A stretch of 64,000 nt of DNA from Halanaerobiaceae bacterium. GTDB taxonomy: Bacteria > Bacillota > Halanaerobiia > Halanaerobiales > Halarsenatibacteraceae. The stretch covers positions 1-64,000 of the forward strand of contig PWEJ01000077.1 of NCBI GenBank assembly GCA_003553485.1, read 5' to 3'. Within the stretch, counting starts at the first letter, position 1. Every line of letters begins with the position of its first letter. Under the pieces are notes generated by a model. That model made no database searches. It was not told the origin of the DNA and worked only from the letters and a program-made list of their open reading frames with translations. This document shows positions 27,616 to 35,282 of the stretch, in pieces. The translations under genes were made by a program, and so were the position numbers.

Positions 27616-28032
27616 GTGAAAAAAAGCAATGATATTTTTTTAGAAACTGTTCATAATATTCAACAGACTTATGGTTATATTCCCGAAAGAGAGATTAACC
27701 AACTGGCAGAAAAATTTGACCAGCCTAGAGCAAAAATTTATGGAGCCATTAAATTTTATTCAATGTTGTATACTGAGCCTACAGGCAAGTATATAATTAG
27801 AATCTGTGATAGTTTATCCTGTCATCTCAAAGATTCCCATGACTTATTATTAGCGGTGCAGGATTATCTGGGTTTAGAAGATGGCGAGACTTCCTCTGAT
27901 CAATTATTTACTCTAGAAATTGTGGAATGTTTAGGCCATTGTGGAGAGGGACCTGTTATGATGGTAAATGATAAAATGTATACTGAACTAACGAAGGGTA
28001 AAGCCTTAGAAATACTGCAGGATTGCAAATAA
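27616..28032 (+). CDS. hydC: NuoE-like [2Fe-2S] subunit of NAD-linked hydrogenase
   Basis: 138 residues, GTG start behind GGAGGTG. Thioredoxin-like ferredoxin of the 24-kDa complex I family: cysteine pattern CDSLSC (C-x4-C) then CLGHC (C-x3-C), which bind one [2Fe-2S]. The N-terminus GYIPEREINQLAEKF is the usual helical part. It transfers electrons between the flavin subunit and the hydrogenase subunit, 13 bases ahead of the NuoF gene. Confidence 0.92.
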   Translation: MKKSNDIFLETVHNIQQTYGYIPEREINQLAEKFDQPRAKIYGAIKFYSMLYTEPTGKYIIRICDSLSCHLKDSHDLLLAVQDYLGLEDGETSSDQLFTLEIVECLGHCGEGPVMMVNDKMYTELTKGKALEILQDCK

Positions 28033-28045
28033 AGGGGGTTAAACG

Positions 28046-29296
28046 ATGGTAATAGAGAAGAAGTTTCTAAAAGGAAATCCTTTAAAAGACATCTCTGAAT
28101 ATGATTTTCCTGGTTTGAGAAGGGCCCTTTCCTTGGGACAGGAAAATGTTATTCAAGAAATCAGTGATTCCATGTTGCTGGGCAGAGGTGGAGCGGGTTT
28201 TCCTACCGGGACAAAATGGAGTTTAGCTTTAGAACAGGCAGGCGACAAGAAATATTTTATCTGCAATGCAGACGAAGGCGAACCTGGTACCTTTAAAGAT
28301 AGATTTTTGCTGGAAGAAAGACCTTTAAAGGTTTTAGAGGGTTTAATGATTGGAGCCTATGCAGTTGGAGCTGATGAGGGTTTTATTTATATTAGAGGAG
28401 AATATGATCTGCCAATAAAGATCTTCAGAGAAATTTTAGAGGATGCCAGAGATGAAGGCATATTAGGAAAGAATATCTTCGGATCAGATTTTGATTTTGA
28501 CCTGACTTTAGTCCGGGGAGCAGGCGCTTATGTCTGTGGAGATGAAACATCTTTGATTAACTCTATTGAAGGCAAAAGGGGTATTTCGAGAATTAAACCA
28601 CCCTATCCAATTCAGGAAGGCCTTTTTGGCAACCCAACAGTTGTAAATAATGTCGAGTCTTTAGCCTGTGCTGCTGAGATTATAAACAAGGGGGCCGGCG
28701 AATTTGTTGCTCTGGGTACTGATAACAGCAGAGGAACAAAATTAGTCAGCCTCAGTGGAGATATAAACCTTCCAGGTGTTTATGAAATAGAGTTTGGCTG
28801 TGGTACCTTAGAAGAAATAATCAATGATCTTGGTGGTGGAGTCAGCTATGGCAATAAGCCCAAATTCGTCATTCCAGGCGGACTTTCCACAGCTGCTTTA
28901 TTACCGGAGGAATTAAACTGTGGTTATAGCTATGAAGATATTGAAGAAGCTGGTTCCTCCCTTGGTTCAGGAGCAATTATTGTAGTAGGTGAAAGTAGAG
29001 ACCTGGTGGAAATATTATTAAAAGTTTCTCGCTTCTATATGGATGAGACCTGTGGAACCTGCTTTCCCTGTCGAGAAGGGAATAAACAGATTAATTTTAT
29101 GCTCAATCAGCACAAAAACAAAAAATTTACCCGTCAGGAAGTTGAAATCATAAAAGATATTGGAGATGCTATTGCAGCTGCAGCTCGCTGTGGATTGGGA
29201 CAGACTTCATTATCTTTAATTGAATCTATATTTGATAAATTTCCAGAAGAATTAATTGAGGAGGTGAGGCATAGTGAAAAGGTTAGAAATAGATAA
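28046..29296 (+). CDS. hydB: NuoF-like FMN/NAD(H)-binding hydrogenase subunit
   Basis: 416 residues. NADH/FMN motif GRGGAGFPTGTKW and GAGAYVCGDETSLINSIEG; [4Fe-4S] ligands C336, C339, C342 (CGTCFPC) and C382. It lacks both the N-terminal [2Fe-2S] domain and the C-terminal two-cluster ferredoxin extension that long HydB subunits of bifurcating enzymes such as that of Thermotoga carry, and has the size of plain NuoF. This may affect whether the complex bifurcates. It overlaps the next gene by 23 bases. Confidence 0.93.
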   Translation: MVIEKKFLKGNPLKDISEYDFPGLRRALSLGQENVIQEISDSMLLGRGGAGFPTGTKWSLALEQAGDKKYFICNADEGEPGTFKDRFLLEERPLKVLEGLMIGAYAVGADEGFIYIRGEYDLPIKIFREILEDARDEGILGKNIFGSDFDFDLTLVRGAGAYVCGDETSLINSIEGKRGISRIKPPYPIQEGLFGNPTVVNNVESLACAAEIINKGAGEFVALGTDNSRGTKLVSLSGDINLPGVYEIEFGCGTLEEIINDLGGGVSYGNKPKFVIPGGLSTAALLPEELNCGYSYEDIEEAGSSLGSGAIIVVGESRDLVEILLKVSRFYMDETCGTCFPCREGNKQINFMLNQHKNKKFTRQEVEIIKDIGDAIAAAARCGLGQTSLSLIESIFDKFPEELIEEVRHSEKVRNR

Positions 29297-31001
29297 TATT
29301 GAAGTAGAAGTAGAACCAGGGACAACCTTATTAGAAGCAGCTAGAAAAATCAATGTTAATATTCCAACTCTGTGTTATGAAGAAGAACTTTCAATTTTTG
29401 GTGGCTGTCGGCTTTGCGTTGTAGAGGTTAATGGAGGGGAGTTATTAAAACCTGCCTGTGCTACAGAAGCCGATGACGGGATGATAGTAAAAACCCACTC
29501 CCCCCGGGTTAGAGAGGTAAGACAGACCTTATTTGAGCTAATCATTGCTTCCCATGATATAAGCTGTGAATTAAATTGCTTAACCTGTACCCGACAGAGC
29601 AGCTGTGAGTTGAGAGTTGTAGCAGAGGATATTGGCATTAGCAGGATGAGATTGAACCCGATTTATCGAGGTTTAGAGAAAGACTTTTCCAGTCATAGTA
29701 TAGTTAGAGAACCAAATAAATGTATTACCTGTGACCGCTGTATACGCAAATGTGAAGAGATTCAGGGAATAGGAATTTTTGCTAATTCTGCCCGAGGCCC
29801 GGAGACAGAAGTGACCACCTTTCAGGATAAAGGGATGGGCAATGTAGAATGTACTAATTGTGGTCAATGTATTATCTCCTGTCCCACAGGAGCTCTCCAT
29901 GAAGTTTATCATTCAGAAGGGGTCTGGGATGCCCTTTATGATGAAAATAAGCATGTTGTTGTACAGACAGCTCCAGCAGTTAGAGTGGCGATAGCCGAAC
30001 CCTTTGGTGCAGAACCTGGTACAGTGGCTACTGGACAGCTGGTATCTGCTTTAAAAAGACTGGGTTTTGATGGGGTTTTTGATACTAACTTTACTGCTTA
30101 TTTAACTATTATGGAGGAAGGTACTGAGGTAGTTAAAAGAGTTACAGAAAATGATAATCTGCCGGTATTAACTTCCTGTAGCCCGGGGTGGATTAAATTC
30201 ATTGAGCATTTTTATCCAGATTATCTTAAAAATTTATCTACCGCCAAATCACCTCAGCAGATGTTTGGTGCTTTAGCCAAGACCTACTATGCTGAACAGG
30301 CCGGTGTTGATCCTGAAGATATTGTTGTAGTCTCTATCATGCCCTGCACTGCCAAAAAATTCGAATCCAGACGACCAGAAATGAATGGTGATGTAGATTT
30401 TGTTTTAACAACTCGAGAAGCAGGTATGATGATAAAATCTGCCGGGATTAATATATGTGACTTGCCGGAAGAAAATTATGACAATCTAATGGGAGTTTCC
30501 AGTGGTGCCGGTGATATCTTTGCAGCCAGCGGTGGTGTTATGGAGGCAGCCCTGAGAAGTGCCTATTATTTAATCACAGGTGAAGAGCTGGAAGATATTG
30601 ATATAAAGCCGGTGAGGGGTCTTACAGGTTTGAAAAAAGCTGAAGTTCCAATCAACGAAGACTTAACCCTTAAAGTTGGAGTTGCTCATGGACTTAGTAA
30701 TGCCAGAAAAATGATGGAACTCATCAAAGAAGGAGAGGAGTTTCATTTTGTAGAGTTTATGGCCTGTCCCGGTGGTTGTATTGGTGGCGGTGGACAACCT
30801 ATTAGAGCTGATATGACCAGTGAAGAAGCACTGCAAAAAAGACTTGAAGGTGTATACAGCATCGATAGCAGTAAAAAAATGAGACGCTCCCATGAAAACC
30901 CCATGATTCAAAAACTCTATGATGAATTTTTAGGCAAACCTGGAAGCCATAAAGCTCATAAGCTTCTGCATACTGAATATACAGCCAGGGGGTTAAATTA
31001 G
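29274..31001 (+). CDS. hydA: [FeFe] hydrogenase catalytic subunit (trimeric NAD-linked type)
   Basis: 575 residues, GTG start with GAGGTGAGG upstream. Domains: NuoG-like [2Fe-2S] (C34, C45, C48, C62); His-Cys cluster region (H94, C98, C102, C105, C111); two [4Fe-4S] (C150, C153, C156, C160 and C193, C196, C199, C203); H-cluster with L1 TSCSPGW (C302), L2 MPCTAKK (C358), L3 ACPGGCIGGGGQP (C498, C502); C-terminal small-subunit domain. It makes or consumes H2 in the cytosol using NADH, with or without reduced ferredoxin. One extra Cys makes the His-cluster spacing unusual. Confidence 0.96.
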   Translation: MKRLEIDNIEVEVEPGTTLLEAARKINVNIPTLCYEEELSIFGGCRLCVVEVNGGELLKPACATEADDGMIVKTHSPRVREVRQTLFELIIASHDISCELNCLTCTRQSSCELRVVAEDIGISRMRLNPIYRGLEKDFSSHSIVREPNKCITCDRCIRKCEEIQGIGIFANSARGPETEVTTFQDKGMGNVECTNCGQCIISCPTGALHEVYHSEGVWDALYDENKHVVVQTAPAVRVAIAEPFGAEPGTVATGQLVSALKRLGFDGVFDTNFTAYLTIMEEGTEVVKRVTENDNLPVLTSCSPGWIKFIEHFYPDYLKNLSTAKSPQQMFGALAKTYYAEQAGVDPEDIVVVSIMPCTAKKFESRRPEMNGDVDFVLTTREAGMMIKSAGINICDLPEENYDNLMGVSSGAGDIFAASGGVMEAALRSAYYLITGEELEDIDIKPVRGLTGLKKAEVPINEDLTLKVGVAHGLSNARKMMELIKEGEEFHFVEFMACPGGCIGGGGQPIRADMTSEEALQKRLEGVYSIDSSKKMRRSHENPMIQKLYDEFLGKPGSHKAHKLLHTEYTARGLN

Positions 31002-31053
31002 GTTAGAAGCCAACAACTCTATTATAGTTAAGGAAAATTTAAGTTTAATTAAA

Positions 31054-31098
31054 AAAATAAGCGGGGAGACTGTTAGCTATAATTTCCCCGCTTATTTT
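31054..31098. terminator. Bidirectional terminator after the hydrogenase operon
   Basis: AAAATAAGCGGGGA (31054-31067) and TCCCCGCTTATTTT (31085-31098) form a 14-bp stem with a 17-base loop, serving the hydrogenase operon and the convergent thioredoxin-like gene. Confidence 0.85.
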
Positions 31099-31100
31099 TA

Positions 31101-31436
31101 TTAAAATTTTTCAAGAGCAGACTGAATTTTTTCTTTGGTTAGCGACTCTTCGCTAAATTGTTCCTTTTTCTCGCCAAACTTATAGATTGCCACCGTCGGG
31201 ACTTTTTTTATTCCTTGATTGAGAGCTAGACGAGAGTTTTTTGTATTGTAAGTTAACTCGCCACTGATATTGAAGTTATAAAAATCTGTTTTGTCTGAGA
31301 AGTCATCCTTTAAATTGCCTATAATAGTCTTAATATCTTTACAGGCATCGCAATCATCACTATAGTAATTAACCAGAACCACATTTTTAGAATTTAAAAC
31401 TTTATCAACGAAATTATTGGGATTAATATTCTGCAT
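31101..31436 (-). CDS. Thioredoxin-like protein with CDAC active site
   Basis: 111 residues, thioredoxin fold. The redox motif is DDCDACKD (C29, C32), differing from the WCGPC of housekeeping thioredoxins, and a cis-Pro loop VPTVAIY follows near residue 85. No signal peptide. It is probably a cytosolic disulfide reductase or redox carrier; its partner is unknown. The ribosome site is a run of G before ATG. It converges on the hydrogenase operon. Confidence 0.87.
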   Translation of the reverse strand: MQNINPNNFVDKVLNSKNVVLVNYYSDDCDACKDIKTIIGNLKDDFSDKTDFYNFNISGELTYNTKNSRLALNQGIKKVPTVAIYKFGEKKEQFSEESLTKEKIQSALEKF

Positions 31437-31596
31437 TCAAACCCCCCCCTTTTTTTTATTCCTAAAATTATGATAATTGAATTAACTTTGACACTTTAAA
31501 TATAACATATTTTGTCTTTTATGTCTAGTATTAAAATTCAGAAATTAACCTCAAAATTTAATCTGAAAAGTTTTTTTTAGCCCTAAAATTAAAAAA

Positions 31597-31683
31597 TGGT
31601 GCTGAAGGTGGGATTCGAACCCACACAGGCGTTAGCCCACATGACCCTGAATCATGCGCGTCTGCCAGTTCCGCCACTTCAGC
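31597..31683 (-). tRNA. tRNA-Leu (CAG)
   Basis: 87 bases including an encoded CCA. Acceptor stem GCTGAAG/CTTCAGC, D-arm TGGCGGAACTGGCAGACGC, anticodon loop TTCAGGG giving anticodon CAG (reads CUG), a long class-II variable arm, and T-arm GTGGGTTCGAATCCCAC. It is an isolated tRNA gene, with a promoter just upstream on the minus strand. Confidence 0.97.
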
Positions 31684-31692
31684 ACTGCATTT

Positions 31693-31722
31693 ATTCTAAC
31701 TTAAAAGTAGTGGTATTGTCAA
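31693..31722 (-). promoter_or_regulatory. Promoter of tRNA-Leu
   Basis: Minus strand TTGACA (31722-31717), 18 bases, TAGAAT (31698-31693), about 10 bases before the tRNA 5' end. A 7-bp inverted repeat (31715-31736) overlaps the -35; its meaning is unclear. Confidence 0.65.
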
Positions 31723-31892
31723 GCTTTCCTGACAATATTTTTCCTGATTTTCAGCAAAACCTTCAGTTAATTGAATAAATTTGCAGGAAATTAGGGGCTT
31801 TTCCAGAATATTATAAAGTGATGTTTTTATCAATCAGGAGATATTTTATGGTTTATTTTAGAAAAACAATTATTTAGGAGGGGTTTTAAAAA

Positions 31893-32747
31893 ATGAGTGA
31901 ATTAATTGATGGCAAGGCAATTTCAGCAGAAATTAAAGAAGAGCTAAAAGAAAGAATCAAAGATTTAAAAGAAGAAGGAAGAGTACCTGGGCTAGCCGTG
32001 GTTTTAGTCGGCGATAATCCAGCTTCCGCTACTTATGTTAAAATGAAAGATAAGACAGCTACAGAGCTTGGGATCCATTCCGTTAAGAAAAATGTGGAAG
32101 CGGATATTAGCCAGGAAGACCTTTTAGATATTATCGATGAACTAAATAATGATGATAAAATTGATGGCATATTAGTACAATTGCCACTTCCAGATCATAT
32201 TGATGAGCATGCTATTATTGAGGCCATTGATCCCGGTAAGGATGTAGATGGTTTCCATCCTGTTAATACAGGAAGGTTATTCAGCGGTCAGCAGGATAAG
32301 CTTCGCTTCGATCCCTGCACACCTCTGGGCATAATAGAACTAATAGAGAGATCAGGATATGAGATTGAAGGTAAAGATGCAGTAGTTTTAGGTCGAAGCA
32401 ATATAGTAGGAAAACCAGTGGCCCATCTATTAATTGAAAAGAATGCCACCATAACGATCTGTCATAGCCGCACTCAGGATTTAGCAGGAAAAGCTGCCTC
32501 TGCCGATATTCTGGTTGCCGCTGTTGGTAGACCGGAATTTGTTACCGGCGATATGGTTAAAGAGGGCGCCTGCGTAATCGATGTAGGTATCAATAGAGTG
32601 GACGGAGAGCTAGTTGGAGATGTTGATTTTGCTGCTGCTAAGGAGAAGGCTGGAGCCATAACCCCTGTTCCTGGTGGCGTTGGTCCTATGACTATCGCTA
32701 TGTTAATGAGTAATACAGTAAAAGCCAGAGAGTATCATGGAGTCTAA
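31893..32747 (+). CDS. folD: Bifunctional methylenetetrahydrofolate dehydrogenase/cyclohydrolase
   Basis: 284 residues. Catalytic segment GDNPASATYVKMKDK, then DVDGFHPVNTGRL, NADP site VVLGRSNIVGKPVAHLL, and C-terminal PVPGGVGPMTIAML. It interconverts methylene-, methenyl- and formyl-tetrahydrofolate. ATG follows AGGAGGGG. First gene of the block running through to recN; it overlaps xseA by 11 bases. Confidence 0.97.
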   Translation: MSELIDGKAISAEIKEELKERIKDLKEEGRVPGLAVVLVGDNPASATYVKMKDKTATELGIHSVKKNVEADISQEDLLDIIDELNNDDKIDGILVQLPLPDHIDEHAIIEAIDPGKDVDGFHPVNTGRLFSGQQDKLRFDPCTPLGIIELIERSGYEIEGKDAVVLGRSNIVGKPVAHLLIEKNATITICHSRTQDLAGKAASADILVAAVGRPEFVTGDMVKEGACVIDVGINRVDGELVGDVDFAAAKEKAGAITPVPGGVGPMTIAMLMSNTVKAREYHGV

Positions 32748-33942
32748 GCTCTATTCCGTAACTGAGGTCACCTCAAGAGTAAAATCCCTATTGCAAAATG
32801 ATGCAGTTCTTTCTAATTTGAAGGTGGAGGGAGAAATATCCAACTTTCACCATCACAGGTCAGGTCACATGTATTTTTCTTTAAAGGATGATAACTCTAA
32901 ATTAAATTGTGTGATGTTCAAAGGAAATAACAAAAAGTTGGATTTTGCTCCTGAGGATGGCCAGGTGGTACTCGCCCGGGGCTACTTAGATGTCTATGTG
33001 CCTCGGGGGGAGTACCAGCTTTATGTATCCAGCTTGGAAGAGGTTGGCGAAGGAATACTCTATCAAAAGTTTATCAAATTAAAGGAAAAACTAGAAGAAG
33101 AAGGCCTCTTTGCTCCAGAAAAGAAAAAGGACATACCCTTTTTACCAGAAAAAATAGGTTTAGTTACCTCTCCCACGGGAGCAGCTATCAGAGATATATT
33201 ATCTGTACTTAAAAGAAGGTATGATGGAGTTTCTGTTTTATTATATCCATCAAGAGTACAGGGTAATGAGGCTGAAGGGGAGTTAATTACTGGCCTGGAA
33301 TATTTAGAGGCTCAAAAGGACATAGACCTGATTATAATAAGCAGGGGCGGGGGTTCCTTAGAAGACCTCTGGCCCTTTAATAGTGAAGAGCTTGCCAGAA
33401 AGATATATTCTTTAAAAACGCCTGTGATTAGCGGGGTGGGGCATGAGACTGATTTTACTATTGCAGACTTTGTGGCTGACCTTAGAGCTCCAACTCCGTC
33501 AGCTGCAGCGGAATTGGCAGTACAGGATTTTGCTCAACTTATTAATAATCTGCAGGATTTAGCCAGACGTCTATGCTCCAGTTATCGTAACAAAATAAAC
33601 TCTAGTAAAAAAGACTTAGATTTTATTAAAAGTAAAAAGATCTGGCGAGACCCTGCTATAATGTGGCAGAATACCCGGCAACTCTTAGATGATCTGATGC
33701 TCCGCTTCAGCAATAATCTCAGTACCAGTTTTAAAGAACACCGCCGGAAAGTTACAAACCTAGAAAGAGAACTTAAAAATTTGAGTCCCGAGAAAATTTT
33801 AGCTCGCGGTTATAGTATAACTTTAAATGAAAGCGGCCAGGTGATAAAAGATCATTCTCAGGTAGAGGATAAGGATCTTATTATTAGTAGACTGGCTAAA
33901 GGGAAAGTGATGAGTGAAGTTAAAGAAAGCAGGGAGGAATAA
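32737..33942 (+). CDS. xseA: Exodeoxyribonuclease VII large subunit
   Basis: 401 residues. N-terminal OB fold (EGEISNFHHHRSGHMYFSLK), central catalytic domain (IGLVTSPTGAAIRDIL, IIISRGGGSLEDLWPFN, SGVGHETDFTIADFVAD, LRAPTPSAAAELAV) and C-terminal coiled-coil ending with ARGYSI. It degrades single-stranded DNA processively with XseB. Start ATG 32737 lies inside folD, so the pair is translationally coupled. Confidence 0.97.
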   Translation: MESKLYSVTEVTSRVKSLLQNDAVLSNLKVEGEISNFHHHRSGHMYFSLKDDNSKLNCVMFKGNNKKLDFAPEDGQVVLARGYLDVYVPRGEYQLYVSSLEEVGEGILYQKFIKLKEKLEEEGLFAPEKKKDIPFLPEKIGLVTSPTGAAIRDILSVLKRRYDGVSVLLYPSRVQGNEAEGELITGLEYLEAQKDIDLIIISRGGGSLEDLWPFNSEELARKIYSLKTPVISGVGHETDFTIADFVADLRAPTPSAAAELAVQDFAQLINNLQDLARRLCSSYRNKINSSKKDLDFIKSKKIWRDPAIMWQNTRQLLDDLMLRFSNNLSTSFKEHRRKVTNLERELKNLSPEKILARGYSITLNESGQVIKDHSQVEDKDLIISRLAKGKVMSEVKESREE

Positions 33943-33943
33943 C

Positions 33944-34246
33944 ATGACTGATAAAAAAGACAATTTATTTTCCGGGGCTAACGATCAGAGCGAAAAGGAA
34001 GAGCTAACTGAACTGCCCCAGGATATTACCTTTGAGGAAGCTTTAAAAGAATTAGAGGAAATTGTGCAGGAATTAGAGGGTGATATGCTCTCTTTAGATA
34101 AATCAATGGAAAAATTTACTTACGGTATGGAGTTAATAAAATATTGTCAGCAAGAGCTCGATAGGGCCGAGGGTAAAATTGAACAGGTAATTGAAAAAAA
34201 CGATGAATTAAAGGAAATTATACCCTTTGAAATAGCAGAGGAATAA
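33944..34246 (+). CDS. xseB: Exodeoxyribonuclease VII small subunit
   Basis: 100 residues from ATG 33944, with GGGAGGAA upstream; a longer frame from 33914 overlaps xseA without a ribosome site. The coiled-coil core FEEALKELEEIVQELEG and LDKSMEKFTYGMELIKYCQ is characteristic. An acidic N-terminal extension of about 25 residues precedes it, longer than usual. It assembles on the XseA coiled coil. Confidence 0.95.
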   Translation: MTDKKDNLFSGANDQSEKEELTELPQDITFEEALKELEEIVQELEGDMLSLDKSMEKFTYGMELIKYCQQELDRAEGKIEQVIEKNDELKEIIPFEIAEE

Positions 34247-34313
34247 AAATAACATCAATATTAAAAGATTAGATAAAAGTCTTCAATGGTTTAGAAGACT
34301 TAGGAGGTTGAAA

Positions 34314-35192
34314 ATGGAAAGGTTTGCCACAATGCTCACTGAATACAGGCAAAATGTTGATTATTATCTGGAGAATTTAATGGCTGAAAGCGATATGTTG
34401 CCGGATTTGAAAAAGGCAATATCTTATAGTCTTTTGTCAGGCGGCAAAAGAATCCGACCGATTTTAACCTTATTGACCTGTGAATTGGTAGAAGGTCAAA
34501 AAGAGGCTGCTCAAAAAGTAGGAGCAGCCCTTGAGTTTATTCACACCTATTCTTTAATACATGACGATCTGCCAGCTATGGATGATGACGAATTTAGACG
34601 AGGTCAAAAAACCAATCATCTGGTCTTTGGAGAGGGTTTAGCCATTTTAGCAGGTGATGCCCTGCTAACCGAGGCCTTTACCCTTTTAACCGGCGTAAAC
34701 CTTTCTGGCGAAAAAAGATGTCAGCTTATAAAATTAATTAGCACAGCAGCCGGGCCAGCCGGTATGGTGGGAGGTCAGGTATTAGATTTACAGGCAGAAG
34801 GAAAAAATATTGATTTAAACCAATTGAAAAAAATTCATCAAAAGAAGACGGGTGAACTTTTTAAAGCAGCTATATTAGGTGGAGCTCTTTGTGGTCAACC
34901 TCAAAGAGAAGAATGGCAGGCACTGGAAAAATACGCCACTAATTTAGGGCTAACTTTTCAAATCGTTGATGATATTTTAGATGTAACAGGGGATAGCGAG
35001 AAGTTAGGAAAGGAAGTTGGTCAGGATGAAAAGAGAGGCAAAAACACCTATCCTTCCCTTTTAGGGCTGGCTGAAGCGCAGGATAGGGCTGAAGAGGTTG
35101 CCCGGAAAGCCAGGGAGTCACTTAAAATTTTTGGAGAGAATGCAGCGGATTTATCGAATTTAGTAACTTTTGTCTTGAAAAGAAGTTACTAA
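34314..35192 (+). CDS. ispA: Farnesyl diphosphate synthase (polyprenyl synthetase)
   Basis: 292 residues from ATG 34314 behind AGGAGG. First Asp-rich motif DDLPAMDDDEFRRG and second DDILD are intact, with SGGKRIRP at the substrate entrance. The residues just before the first motif (EFIHTYSLIH) set chain length and are aromatic/bulky as in C15 synthases. It condenses IPP with DMAPP/GPP. It sits directly ahead of dxs in the isoprenoid part of the block. Confidence 0.94.
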   Translation: MERFATMLTEYRQNVDYYLENLMAESDMLPDLKKAISYSLLSGGKRIRPILTLLTCELVEGQKEAAQKVGAALEFIHTYSLIHDDLPAMDDDEFRRGQKTNHLVFGEGLAILAGDALLTEAFTLLTGVNLSGEKRCQLIKLISTAAGPAGMVGGQVLDLQAEGKNIDLNQLKKIHQKKTGELFKAAILGGALCGQPQREEWQALEKYATNLGLTFQIVDDILDVTGDSEKLGKEVGQDEKRGKNTYPSLLGLAEAQDRAEEVARKARESLKIFGENAADLSNLVTFVLKRSY

Positions 35193-35221
35193 TTGCAGGC
35201 CTATAAATAGTATGATATAAT
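35193..35221 (+). promoter_or_regulatory. Internal promoter for dxs
   Basis: TTGCAG (35193-35198), 17 bases, TATAAT (35216-35221), starting at the base after the ispA stop. It would let dxs and downstream genes be transcribed independently. Confidence 0.6.
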
Positions 35222-35282
35222 AATCAAGAAAATTACTAGGTTATTATATGAGAAGTAAAGCAATTTTAAAGAGGTGGCTCAA

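Noticed and set aside
31715-31736. Inverted repeat ATTGTCA/TGACAAT as a terminator
   Set aside because: It overlaps the tRNA -35 box and no plus-strand gene ends there; probably incidental to the promoter.
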